Shown here in pieces: positions 1-10,183 of a stretch of DNA of 64,000 nt. Position 1 is the first letter of the stretch, and every line of letters starts with the position of its first letter. Origin of the DNA: Mercenaria mercenaria (Eukaryota > Mollusca > Bivalvia > Venerida > Veneridae); contig NC_069367.1 of the NCBI RefSeq assembly GCF_021730395.1, positions 10,786,501 to 10,850,500 on the forward strand, written 5' to 3'. Below the pieces are notes generated by a model. The model did not search any database, had not been told where the DNA came from, and saw nothing but the letters and a program-made list of their open reading frames with translations. Both the position numbers and the translations under genes were made by a program.

Positions 1-1696
1 TTACGTGTATTTTCGTCGTTGCAGTAGTTTATTTTTGACATTGTACGTTTTGTACATAATTTTTATACGAGTTTGTTGAGTAGATCTACATCAAAACACT
101 GTTTCTGCATATTTACTTTCTCGTGAACGTATAGTGTTGCCGGTACTGTAATAAATATGCACATATATTATATGATAATATAGACTGAAGTAGAAAAATT
201 ACGAGTTCTAAACCGTAAACGGTTCTGCCATATATTATTGCACACATACATACAACCGTTGCGTATGGAAGCCCTGGAGGGACAATTGATTTCTGTACTT
301 CCCACTTCTGACTTCTAACTTTTGCACTTCTCACTTCCAACTTCTTGACTTCCTACTTCCGAACTTCTGACTTCTAACTTCCACACTTCTTACTTCCAAC
401 TTCATGACTTTCGACTTCTGTGTGATTTCCAACTTCCACACTTCTTACTTCTGACTTCTTGACTTCTTACTTCCTTCTTTTAACTTCCGCACTTCTGACT
501 TCTTACTTCCGCACTTCTGCCTTCCAACTTCCTGACTTTCGACTTTTGATTTCCAACTCCCACACTTCTTACTTCTGACTTCTTGACTTCTTACTTCCCT
601 CTTCTAACTTCCGCACTTCTGACTTCTAACTTCCGCACTTCTGACTTCCAACTTCAAAATTTCTGACTTCGAACTTTCTCTCTTTGGAAGTCGGGAGTAA
701 GAAGTGTGGAAATTTGAAATCAGAAGTCAAAAGTCAGGAAGCTGGAAGTCAGAAGTGCGAAAGTTAGAAGTCAGAAGTGCGGAAATTAGAAGAAGGAAGT
801 AGAAAGTAGGAAGTCAAGAAGTTGGAAGTAAGAAGTGTGGAAGTTGGAAATCAGAAGTCGAAAGTCAGGAAGTTGGAAGTCAGAAGTGCGGAAGTTAGAA
901 GTAGGAAGTAGGAAGTCAAGAAGTTGGAAGTAAGATGTGTGGAAGTTGGAAATCAGAAGACGAAAGTCAGGAAGTTGGAAGTCAGAAGTGCGGAAGTTAG
1001 AAAGTCAGAAGTGCGGAAGTTAGAAGTAAGAAGTCAAGAAATTGGAAGTGAGAAGTGCAAAAGTTAGAAGTCAGAAGTGGGAAGTACGGAAATCAATTGT
1101 ATCTCCAGGGCTTCCATAGTTGAACGGTTAATACCAAAACTGATATAATAAACAGAAAAGAAATATACGAAACAAAAAAGCTTTCTCAGCACATTTAGTA
1201 TAAAAACAGTAACGTGACCTCAGATAGATCGAAAACCTATTAAAATTGGGCATTGATAAATAACGTAAACCTTTAAGGAATCCCCGTTCTTCTGATGAAT
1301 GGTCAGTGACGGTGTTTTTTAATGAAGCAGCAGGACCTACAGAGATTTAAATGTAGACTTATTAGCGTTTTTCTTTCTGAAGATGAAACGCACTTTATCC
1401 ATTCACATGCATTCCTTCATCAGAAAGAAAGTTTTTAAACTCTTACTGCAAACGTGCCGAGAATTATGCGATGCTTTAAGAGGCATAAACGGAAACATAT
1501 AAATCTTTTTTTTTTATTTATAAATAATTGTGAATTATGTAATTTTAATTGCTGAGTGTTTGAAATCTTTGCGCCAAAACAAATTTATTGATTTTTTTCT
1601 TTGTTGATGAACGTGACGTCTATCCGATTAAATATGTGCAAAGTTAGATTAATGTTAATTTGAAACAGATTTGGAAGAAAGTAATTACTGTCATTG
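1..1696. repeat. Dispersed repeat, copy 1 (interrupted by a foldback minisatellite)
   Basis: The stretches at about 60-260 and 1130-1696 match, in inverted orientation, 37,640-37,930 and 36,823-37,310. Matching landmarks are AACGTGACCTCAGAT, CCTATTAAAATTGGGCA, the 'atttgaaacagat' block ending in GTAATTACTGTCATT, and the 'gcatatttactttctcgtg' block. The similarity stops at about 1,696 here and 36,823 in the other copy. The middles differ: this copy holds the foldback at 264-1,118, while copy 2 holds a C/T-rich block. No protein is recognised in it. The family is unknown to me; two copies in inverse orientation in one window suggest a moderately abundant element. Confidence 0.6.
264..1118. repeat. 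Foldback minisatellite (about 2 x 425 bp inverted repeat)
   Basis: The left arm (264 to about 685) repeats CTTCCAACTTC/TGACTTCTAACTTCCGCA-type units on the plus strand. The right arm (about 690-1,118) repeats the complement, GAAGTCAGAAGTGCGGAAG-type units. The outer ends pair almost exactly: TATGGAAGCCCTGGAG at the left and CTCCAGGGCTTCCATA at the right. Each arm is itself a tandem array of roughly 10-20 bp pieces, and one strand of each arm is largely purine. The whole could fold into one long hairpin or a triplex. No coding potential is credible despite a short ORF reading into it. Confidence 0.8.
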
Positions 1697-3004
1697 ACAA
1701 AAAGATAAATTGATTTAAAAATGGCATGAAGCAAAAAAGTGCAAAACTGTTATTTGTTGTAAATTCTTCAGTGCAAAAAAGGAACGATATTGCTCACTAC
1801 AGACCTGGAGCGGTCTTCTGTGCATGTCATGAAGTGGCGCCCGGCAAAAATAGCAAAGTATTGCATGTCGGTTGGCATTTAGTGTATAATATGTATAATA
1901 TACTGACTAAAGTTTAGGGTTAGGATTATCATGGTTACAAAATATATACATTATACATACATGTACTTTTACATTCAAATCTCTTGAATCCGGTATATAC
2001 CGGAGTCTATAATTTATCACAGGCGCTCCAGATCTTTGTTTTAATCATAACCAAAACGGAATGTGAATGTTCAGTGGTTTAAAGATGTTGAGGTTCCAAG
2101 AAGACTTCATAAAAGAATCGATGAATGCATGGAAAAAAGTGATGTGCGTTTACAAGATATAGTTTATCTATTCATCGTATTATTTTTTTAAAGCTCATAT
2201 TCATATAAACATATTTAATAGTGTACGTTACTTTACGTCCATTTACAAAAATAATTTGTCATTATTAGTCACTTTTGATAATTCATTTAAATGTACATAT
2301 GTCAGGCAATGTCTGCAATGCTTGCCTTAGAACGGTCATTGGCAAACAACTTATATCAAAGATCAAACTCGTGTTAAAAAATCACAAACTAGATTTATGA
2401 TATTTATTAAAGTTGGCTTTGTCAGTTTAGTAAGTGAAATACGTATGTGTCTCATAACATCAGTGATGAATAGCTCATTAAAATAAGTCAAAGTTAAACT
2501 TGATATCAACGGTAAAAAGTCGTTTTCATGTAAAAAAAAAATAAGGTAACATTTTTTACTTTATTTATTTGTTTATTTATTTATTTATATATAATTTTAT
2601 CATGCGATAGCTGCAGAACTGACTTTAAACTGAATTTGTCTTACAAAAATGCTTGTAAATTCGAAAAAAAAAATATTAAAACTTTTTTATCAAGTTTGAT
2701 CTTGACACATTTTTTTGATGTACTCTTCATTACTGACATTTTGTGACATTCGTACCACACACGTTTGACAGTAGGTTTGCCATTTACTGTTTTGGGATTA
2801 AACCAGCGTTGTGCTTTTGCCTGACATACTTGCACTCAAGTGAAGGAAAATCTGTGACTTCAAATGCTATGGAAATTTAGAAAAGAGAAAAAAAGTGAAC
2901 GTGCTATTTGGCTAACTTTCGCACGAAAATAAATTTCGACTTTAATTTATTAGGGTTGAGCTTGTGACAAAATCTGCATTACTAACTGTCATATATATGT
3001 ATTA
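1697..3004. other. No gene recognised
   Basis: AT-rich sequence with homopolymer runs and a TTTA-type run near 2,560-2,590. Two ORFs of about 63 codons (1,726-1,917 plus, 2,641-2,835 minus) show no domain, no signal peptide and no convincing splice context. Confidence 0.5.
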
Positions 3005-3235
3005 AATGATAATAGTGATAGACTAATTGTAGTTGCGACGGACTATAGAAGTATTTTCTCTTTCTTGTGGGTGCACAAAAATGTCGCTATTTGATAACAG
3101 ATGTGAAGATTCTTATGCATACGTTAAAACAAGGCAGCACAAATCACTAGCATTAGTACTGAGACGCATAGAAATAGTTCTGCGAAAAATATGGCGTATC
3201 TCGGGTAGACAGCTGAGGAAGGCTTATGTATCCTG
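3005..3235 (+). pseudogene. Lipocalin pseudogene E, TDY exon only
   Basis: This is a decayed plus-strand copy of the fourth exon of the lipocalin family. Recognisable parts are LIVVATDY (the lipocalin TDY motif), then in a shifted frame GCTKMSLFDNRCED, YVKTRQ and LRRIE.VL...W.IS.RQL. It is closest to gene C, sharing KMS.FDNRCED. About one base too many between the TDY block and the GCT block shifts the frame. The 3' splice site expected before the exon and the conserved GTAAG donor after it are both lost. No other exon of this copy was found. This is a host gene remnant, most likely a dead duplicate. Confidence 0.75.
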
Positions 3236-4486
3236 ACAATTGTTGTTTGATATACAGGCAGTTGAAACTCGATCGATATCTCAAAATCGCTTATCTCAAA
3301 ATTTCGGCTGTCTTGAAGACATTTTCAAGTCCCGTTCCGGAAACTCGTGCATAAAATATCAGTTTAAGTCAAATTTCGGTTATTTCGAAGTAAAACGCTT
3401 GATTCTTTGGAATTCGAGAAACCGTGTTTCATTTGTATTTAAATGTGGATTATGTGCTGAATCAATATTTATAATAACAATGATTTATAATAACTTTTAG
3501 CACTATGGTACAAGTTATCATCAAATGATAATATGTAAAGTCACTTGCTTGTAAACTGACAATTAATGCAAATACATGTATAATTTCGTAACAATGCAAT
3601 CTACAATAGAGATTTTGAAGATGGTTACATTTCCACATCATAAGAAAAAATGAACATTGCTTATTGACTTTATGTTAGGTTTATAATTCAAAACATTCAA
3701 ATTAAAAATTTATAAAATAGAAAGTTGAACCTATTTTTGTGTTGTGTATCGACATAGTGTTGTTGTTGTCATTACATCATATCAAATTGTGATTACTCAC
3801 TATGTAACACATGTGTAATGACTTTAGTATCAGAAATGTGATTGTTTTTTGTTTCAAGTATAAACAAGCACAAGGTGAGATGTGTTACAGAACATTTCCT
3901 CCATTTTTCTTAGATTTGAAACCTATGCCACCATAACTTGCATTTAATTTCTACCATACCTGTTACAGCGAATATCATACTTTGCAAATTTTCCGAAGCC
4001 GGTGTCATGGTGACGTCATTAGCTATTCGCTGCGTTCTCGTACTGGCTTTAGAATCATTAATGACAATAATTTCCAATTTCTTTCTGATGTTTTATCCTT
4101 GAAAAAAGATCAACTAACTGGAATCGTTACATGAATAACTTTTTGAATGATAAATATTTTTCAACAATCGAATGATGGTCTGTATTCACTGCAGAGAAAA
4201 CTACGTCCTCTCCTCTAGGGGCATCTTGTTAGCTTGTTAACGAAAGTTTTAAAATCCACCAGAATGACTAAGTATGAAAGTATACTTGCGTTACCGTAAA
4301 GATCGATTATCGACCAAGACCTTTAAGTCTGGTCTTTATGTTACCTATTAAATAATCATTTTAAGAATGTAAATACTATATTGACTGCGAAAAGATTTTT
4401 AAACATTGATAGTTGATGTATCATTTAAAAGCAGGTTAACGCTTGTCTACTAGTTTACTATAAGTCATACTTTATATTCGTTTCAG

Positions 4487-5309
4487 AAAACATGGTCTGT
4501 GCAATTCCGTTGCCTCAATATGATACATCAATGGTCCTGGAGATTTCAAAGGCATAGACCCCGTTGGTAAAAACTTATATGTTACAGTTTATTTACTGAG
4601 TTATTTTTTAATTCATTTAGTCTTCCCTTTCCGTATGCAATGTCATTAGGACCATTGACACTGAATTACCTAACCACTCAACAGGGATTCAAACTTTTTC
4701 AAAATAATCACCGTCCAGCATGCCAACGACGGAGCTATTCATCTGGCGTACCCTAATGTTTGATCCAGTCTGTGGTCTAATAACAAAAAGCTGAATAATT
4801 AAACGAATATTCATCAACTTTATCAGAAGTGATAGCCACCTGTTTAGATATAACTCAGTCGACATGCGGTCAGATCCTGTCGGATTCGCTTGGTATAATT
4901 TTAAGACACTAATGTTAGTTTACAAAGGTACGACGTTTTGGTATGTCTGAAACATGAAAATGAGACTAAAGGAACTATATAAAGGTTCAACTGTACCATT
5001 TTCTAGATTTTGCAAAACAATGCGGACACGACAAATCGATTTAACAATACTTTTTTGAACAAGCTCTATATTTTAGGAAATAATTGGACTGGCCAAATCA
5101 TACTGGTTGCAACAGACTATAAACGATTTTCCATAACTTGGGGATGTACCAAATGGTCGGCTTATGATAATAAATGTGAAGATCCTGGCGTATATGTTTC
5201 GACAAGACGACGCACACCGAGCCCGAGAGTATTGAGACGCATTGACATAGTCCTCTAAGATACATGGGGTATCTCACTGAACCAGTTGACAAGATTCTCC
5301 ATGGAAGAC
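4487..5309 (+). pseudogene. Lipocalin pseudogene D, exons 3 and 4
   Basis: Exon 3 (4,487-4,566, exactly 80 nt as in the other copies) follows TTTCAG and precedes GTAAAA. It encodes HGLCNSVASI, an in-frame TGA where paralogues have Trp or Leu, then NGPGDFKGIDPV. Exon 4 (5,077-5,309) follows TTTTAG and encodes NNWTGQIILVATDYKRF, WGCTKWSAYDNKCEDPGVYV and RRIDIVL, then a TAA in place of a glutamine-type codon. The tail after it is one base short (233 instead of 234 nt) and ends at GTAAGC. The splice sites are intact but the reading frame is not, so decay looks recent. Exons 1 and 2 were not found upstream. It points toward gene A, tail to tail. Confidence 0.85.
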
Positions 5310-6639
5310 GTAAGCATCTTTTAGAGTGTTCTTTGCAATATATGCAGGAAATATTTTTTCTAAATCAATGCATACAGAATTCAACTTGTATTTTTTCTGT
5401 TAATAACATTGAACACTGAATTAAATATGTAGGACAACCTAATCTTGTGTTTAATAAAACAATCACAACAGGTTACCATACTACTGACAAACATTGCAGC
5501 TAATAAGGGTTAACTTGCATAATCGATTTTTTTTGCTAGGGGGAAATTATAATCGTTTCCACAATATTTGGAAAAAACATTTGACTGTTCTTCAAACACA
5601 TTTAAAAATGGATGTATTATACCACATATACATATGATACTAGACAATTAACACAACGAATAGGATGTCACATATACATGTATAAGCAAGAAACGAAAGC
5701 TTTCTGTATTTTGAAAAATTTTGCCTCCATATCTGAAATGTAGTAAAGTGATTTTAATATTTTAAATACATTTAGTCGGTGTCTTTTCAACTTACATTTT
5801 AATAAGACTTTGCTAAGTTTGCTAAATGTATGATACATATTATAATCATGGTAGGCTTTATATGTTTTACAAATCTACATTGCTTTGACATTCTCTTTAA
5901 ATGATAATTCAGCGTCATTATTTGTACAGATTGGTTTAAAACTTTATATTTCATCGTTTATAAGTGTGAGCTGTTTTTGCTGTAATTTCGCTGAAATATT
6001 ATAGTTTGTTATCACAAAATAATTTTGCAAAATGCGAAAAGAAAACTAAATGAATGTGTCATTGTTTGATATGATGACGTCAGTCACTTTTGTATCACAT
6101 AACTATCATAGAATAATGTATCTGGATCAAAGAAATGAAGAATATTACTCTCTTAATAATTCATTAGGATTAATCTATTTTTCTTTTGCATTTAGGTTGT
6201 TCATCTGGTGGAAAAAAGAAGGATTAACTTACCAGAGCACAAGAGCAAATGGAGTGAAACAATGACACGAGCACAGTCATTGGTTATTGTTGTCAGAAAA
6301 TGCAAAAAAAAAAATAAAATGTTTATTAAAGCTTTTGTATTCTTTTCTATATCTGGTATTTCCAACTGAGGACTTTTTGTCCAAATGTTGGAAACACATG
6401 GTTTGTGTAATGTTTAACCCTTCTCTGCATAAAAGAAAATTATTATTGTAAATTTTGACTATATGTGCCTGTCTTAATTTTCAAAACATATTTAAATTCT
6501 ACACTTCATTATATACTGAAATACCCGGAAAAGCTGTACTTATATTCAATTAAAATGATGTATTTTTGTTGTTTTTGGGTTGAAAGTCATCTGATTAAAT
6601 TGAGGTCACGAGATTCGTTGATACTGTAGGAAGAGTTAG
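5310..6639. other. No gene recognised
   Basis: AT-rich intergenic DNA. The 71-codon ORF at 6,050-6,265 shows no recognisable motif. A C-terminal exon of pseudogene D could lie here, but nothing identifies it. Confidence 0.4.
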
Positions 6640-6775
6640 CATTGTGTTAGGTATGAAAGGGCACCTGGCACCAGCAATCTTCTGCATGCCAGCTTGAATG
6701 ATTCCTGATATGAAGTATTCTACACCCGAAGCGAGGGATTCGAAACCACAGTGGTGTTGAGAAAGAAATTCAAAT
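6640..6775 (-). mobile_element. tRNA-derived SINE fragment
   Basis: Read on the minus strand it gives TGGTTTCGAATCCCTCG (a B-box-like stretch), then GGTGTAGAATACTTCATAT.AGGAA and AGCTGGC. This is the same order as the SINE bodies at 26.2 and 35.6 kb (GTTGAATTCTTCATGTGAGG, then CAGCTGGC/TGCTGG). It is diverged, and the A-box part is missing. Confidence 0.5.
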
Positions 6776-6889
6776 TTCAATTCAATAAACACTGTGACAG
6801 TAGTTGATACAAACGGACCTATCATTTATGTACAATTTTGTATTTCAATATTAAATATTCGTGTAATTCATCTCAATAATCAGTCAATT

Positions 6890-7390
6890 ATTTAAGGTTC
6901 TAAAGCTTTGTTACGCTATTTAGGTCCGTTATCCTTACACATTTCGTAAATAACTTAATCACGTCCGCATTTTGAAGATCGTTCAACAACAAAAAAAAAA
7001 AGTATTGACAAACTTTATGTTACGGAAACACATGAGAATTTGCTGTTTTCACTACTTTTTACGATGAAAATCGAAAGCGTTTGTCACGCTTTTCCTCCAG
7101 GTAAACTGTCTCGATTATAAACATCTATATTTTGAAGTCATTCTTCACTACTTCAGCTATAGAGCTATTGGTTACGACGACGGGAAATGTCTTTATCGTC
7201 GTGGCGTTCCGGGGTTCGATTCACGACGCGGTCCTCTTTTTTTCTTGATTTGGAATTTTTTAAATATTTTAGAAACAAAAATTCATATTCTAATAACCAT
7301 AATATGACCAAAACCTCACTTTGAAAGAAAGATTATTTTTTAGCCAAATCTGGGGGCATGCTGCTTTAAGAAGTTCATTTCCCCACCTGA
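6890..7390 (+). repeat. Dispersed repeat with tRNA-like B box
   Basis: The block runs from 'ggttctaaagctttgttacgc' to 'gggggcatgctgctttaag'. At 7,165-7,240 it has GGTTACGACGACGGGAA and GTTCCGGGGTTCGATTCAC, which contains a B-box-like GGTTCGATTC, followed by a T run. The layout suggests a tRNA-related short element or a composite repeat. I recognise it as a dispersed-repeat type only by general appearance; the exact family is unknown. Confidence 0.4.
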
Positions 7391-9356
7391 AACAAATGAT
7401 TCGTTGAACAATTTAACCCCGGGACTGGGGTTTACTACATATACATAGTTATTTTTCATATTTTCAAATATAACATTAGGTCAATCTCAATAAATCATAT
7501 ACTTATCCATATCAACATCAACAATAACTTGCAAGATGATTTACCAGGATGTGATTTAAGCTCGACATACACAATATATACATAATGCCCTCAGTATGAG
7601 ATCAGACATAGACAAAAAACAATTATTGACATTTTATTTTTGCATTGATTAATTTCTCTAACTTTTATGATCGAAGATTGTCTTTGTGTTTTTGCTTCAT
7701 TCCATCCGCTTATGTTATCTTCATAATCATTCGATCTTTTTTCCTCCCTGTTAGCAACCTTAATGCAAAAAGAAAACAAAACAATAAATTAGTACAAGTA
7801 CCTAACGCCAAATGAATTGATTAGTTCTTGTATAACTTAATATAGTGTATCTAATGTAATAACCACTGACGTCACTGTAACAAACATGTGGACTCAAAGT
7901 TCATTTCTTATGCTTTCGCATCCTGTACAGATAATTTGCTCATATTTTTTTCAAGGGAATTACTTCAACAAGCTCATCAGTAAAATGATGGCCTATATAG
8001 TGTTAAATGATAATAATATTATAAGATTAAAATACTTTTCAAATCATATAAAAGCGTGTTGATGTTTAAAAATGTTTAAGACTTTCCGTTTGATATGAAC
8101 ATTTTTCTCTAAAAGCCGAACTTATCATGTTTTTATATAGCGTAACCAGCAAGGATATATGGAGAATATTGATATCGCTCTCCCAGATGTAAAGGCAACA
8201 TCTTTCGAAATTATAATATTTTTTTATTTGTTTAGGTTCTTGGCCAGCTTTTGTAGTGTTTCATGGCTATTATTTGTAAAATTGTACACTGATGTTGTCT
8301 AATAAATCAGTTTCAAAGGTGTTTGGGAAAATTTTAATCTTTTTTCCCGATGCAACGGAAACTACATAAAAATGTTCCAGTAAACTGATAGGCCGAGGGC
8401 AACATTTATCAATATCATCAGGGATATCAATGGGCAATTATTTAACTATTCCAAAATAGACATCAGTCTGCATCATTATCTAATCAAGGTAGTTCTGTTC
8501 GTTTCAATAACCCGGAAGTAATTGCGTAACGTCACTGTTTCGGAAAACAATAAAGCCTGGGCTCCATATACGGAAATGAAAATCGTGTCATGAATTCCTG
8601 GCAAGCCGTGAATAAATTTATAAAAAACGGCAAACTACTATCTTTTAACAGTTAAGTATGATACTAAAACGTGAAACAATTCCAAATTATACCTGAAAAT
8701 TGACGTGAAATGTGCAAATTAAGGGCAAATATCGAAGACCTACATATGTTATTTAGCAATATTATAGACGCTATGTTTATTTACGACTGTGAGAAAATGA
8801 TGTTATCAACTTGTGATTTTCCTATAGATTTCCAGTATGAAAACTTTGGTCCATATCTTTGAAATCAGTCTAGCAAAATGTCATCGTACGACTCTATCTT
8901 TTTTATTTGACGAACGAAAAATTAATAGATCGAAAAGGTTTGTCGATCGCAGATATTAAGCATTAAGAAAACCTCCAAGTGAAAATCTAGTGCACATTTC
9001 TGCTGCAAATCAAAAAGTTCATCCTACATTATAACATTAACAGTTAGAGAAATTGTAAAAAAATACATCGAGCATTAGGTTATTATAGCAATCGGTTTGA
9101 CATTTGAAATATATGCGTCGGTGATATGTGTCTTTAACTTGTCGTAATTCTTTTGTTTACAAATTCTGTTACACATTACATTATTTTCAGCCAAAATGTT
9201 AAAGCAGATGCCAAAGTAAATATGTTTATCAAAATTATAGGTAGGAATATAAATCCAACAAGATAACTCAAACGATAACATGTTTGATATATATGATTTC
9301 GTTTCAATACAGAAATTATGTTTGTATATCGTTACAGTATGCACTTAACTCCTATA
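7391..9356. other. No gene recognised; contains a short shared repeat
   Basis: AT-rich. The segment at about 8,510-8,610 (CCGGAAGTAATTGCGTAACG, then AAAGCCTGGGCTC and ATACGGAAA) resembles 45,458-45,545, so these are two copies of a short dispersed repeat. Other small ORFs here lack support. Confidence 0.45.
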
Positions 9357-9712
9357 AGGCCTAAAAATTCATTGTTTGTTTCCGGTAACATGCTCAAAAA
9401 TATTAGGGTAGGTAGGTCGGAATTTTTTTTTTATTTATTTATTTATTATTATTATTTTTATTTTTTTTTTATTAAGGGTGACTTTTCGGAAATTATTTTT
9501 GTGTAAAAAATTGAATACAAGTAGGGGGATTGTGTCTTTAGGGAATCAGTTAGTGGATTTCTAACATCACTGGCGATGTTTAAACACTGCAGTTTTGCAC
9601 CTTTTTGTTAAAAAGTTGAAAAACATATTCTCAAAGGCCATAAAACATCTAGGGTCGAGCGAAAAATTTAGGGTAGGTCGGGATACCGAAAACAAACAAT
9701 GTTTTTACGCCT
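9357..9712. mobile_element. Short inverted-repeat element (MITE-like)
   Basis: The ends are inverted copies of about 32 bp. The left reads AGGCCTAAAAATTCATTG and then TTTGTTTCCGGTA. The right, reverse-complemented, reads AGGCGTAAAAACATTG and then TTTGTTTTCGGTA. Inside each end lies an AGGGTAGGTCGG-type motif, and the middle is A/T-rich with TTTA and TTATTA runs. At 356 bp without an ORF it is a non-autonomous DNA transposon type. No clear target duplication was found. Confidence 0.7.
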
Positions 9713-10183
9713 AAATGACAACCTTTTTGAGTTCATCGATGCATGAGAACCATAACAATCAAACACTAATAAAAACATGCTGTCGTTTAAATTATCGTGT
9801 GGGAGTAGTATTTGTCGTTGATGCTGATAAATTTAATATGTTTAACAATTACATTGCATACTAGTGTTCATTCACAAATGTCATCCCTTTTTATATACAC
9901 TCAAACTTTTAAAACGCCACACTACTATTATTTATTAAAAGTGAAGAGCTCATGATAAGATTTTAACGTAAAGTATGTTCATTTTGCTTAGATAGCAAAA
10001 CATACCCTATTTGAGTGGAAAAACTGCACTTCTTTGTGTTATAAACGAAACTGCCATATTAAACTGTAATAAATGTTTGATTTAATACGCATCAGTTTTT
10101 TTTGCTCTACACATTGGCTTCTGGAATTTAATTTTTTACAAAGATAGAACTTCACGTAATTAATTGTTCTCAAAGATACTTAC

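Noticed and set aside
3254-3500. pogo/Tigger-type terminal repeat (CAGTTGAAACTCGATCGATA, then TATCTCAAAATCGC)
   Set aside because: Only one end is visible; no partner end, TA duplication or transposase was found.
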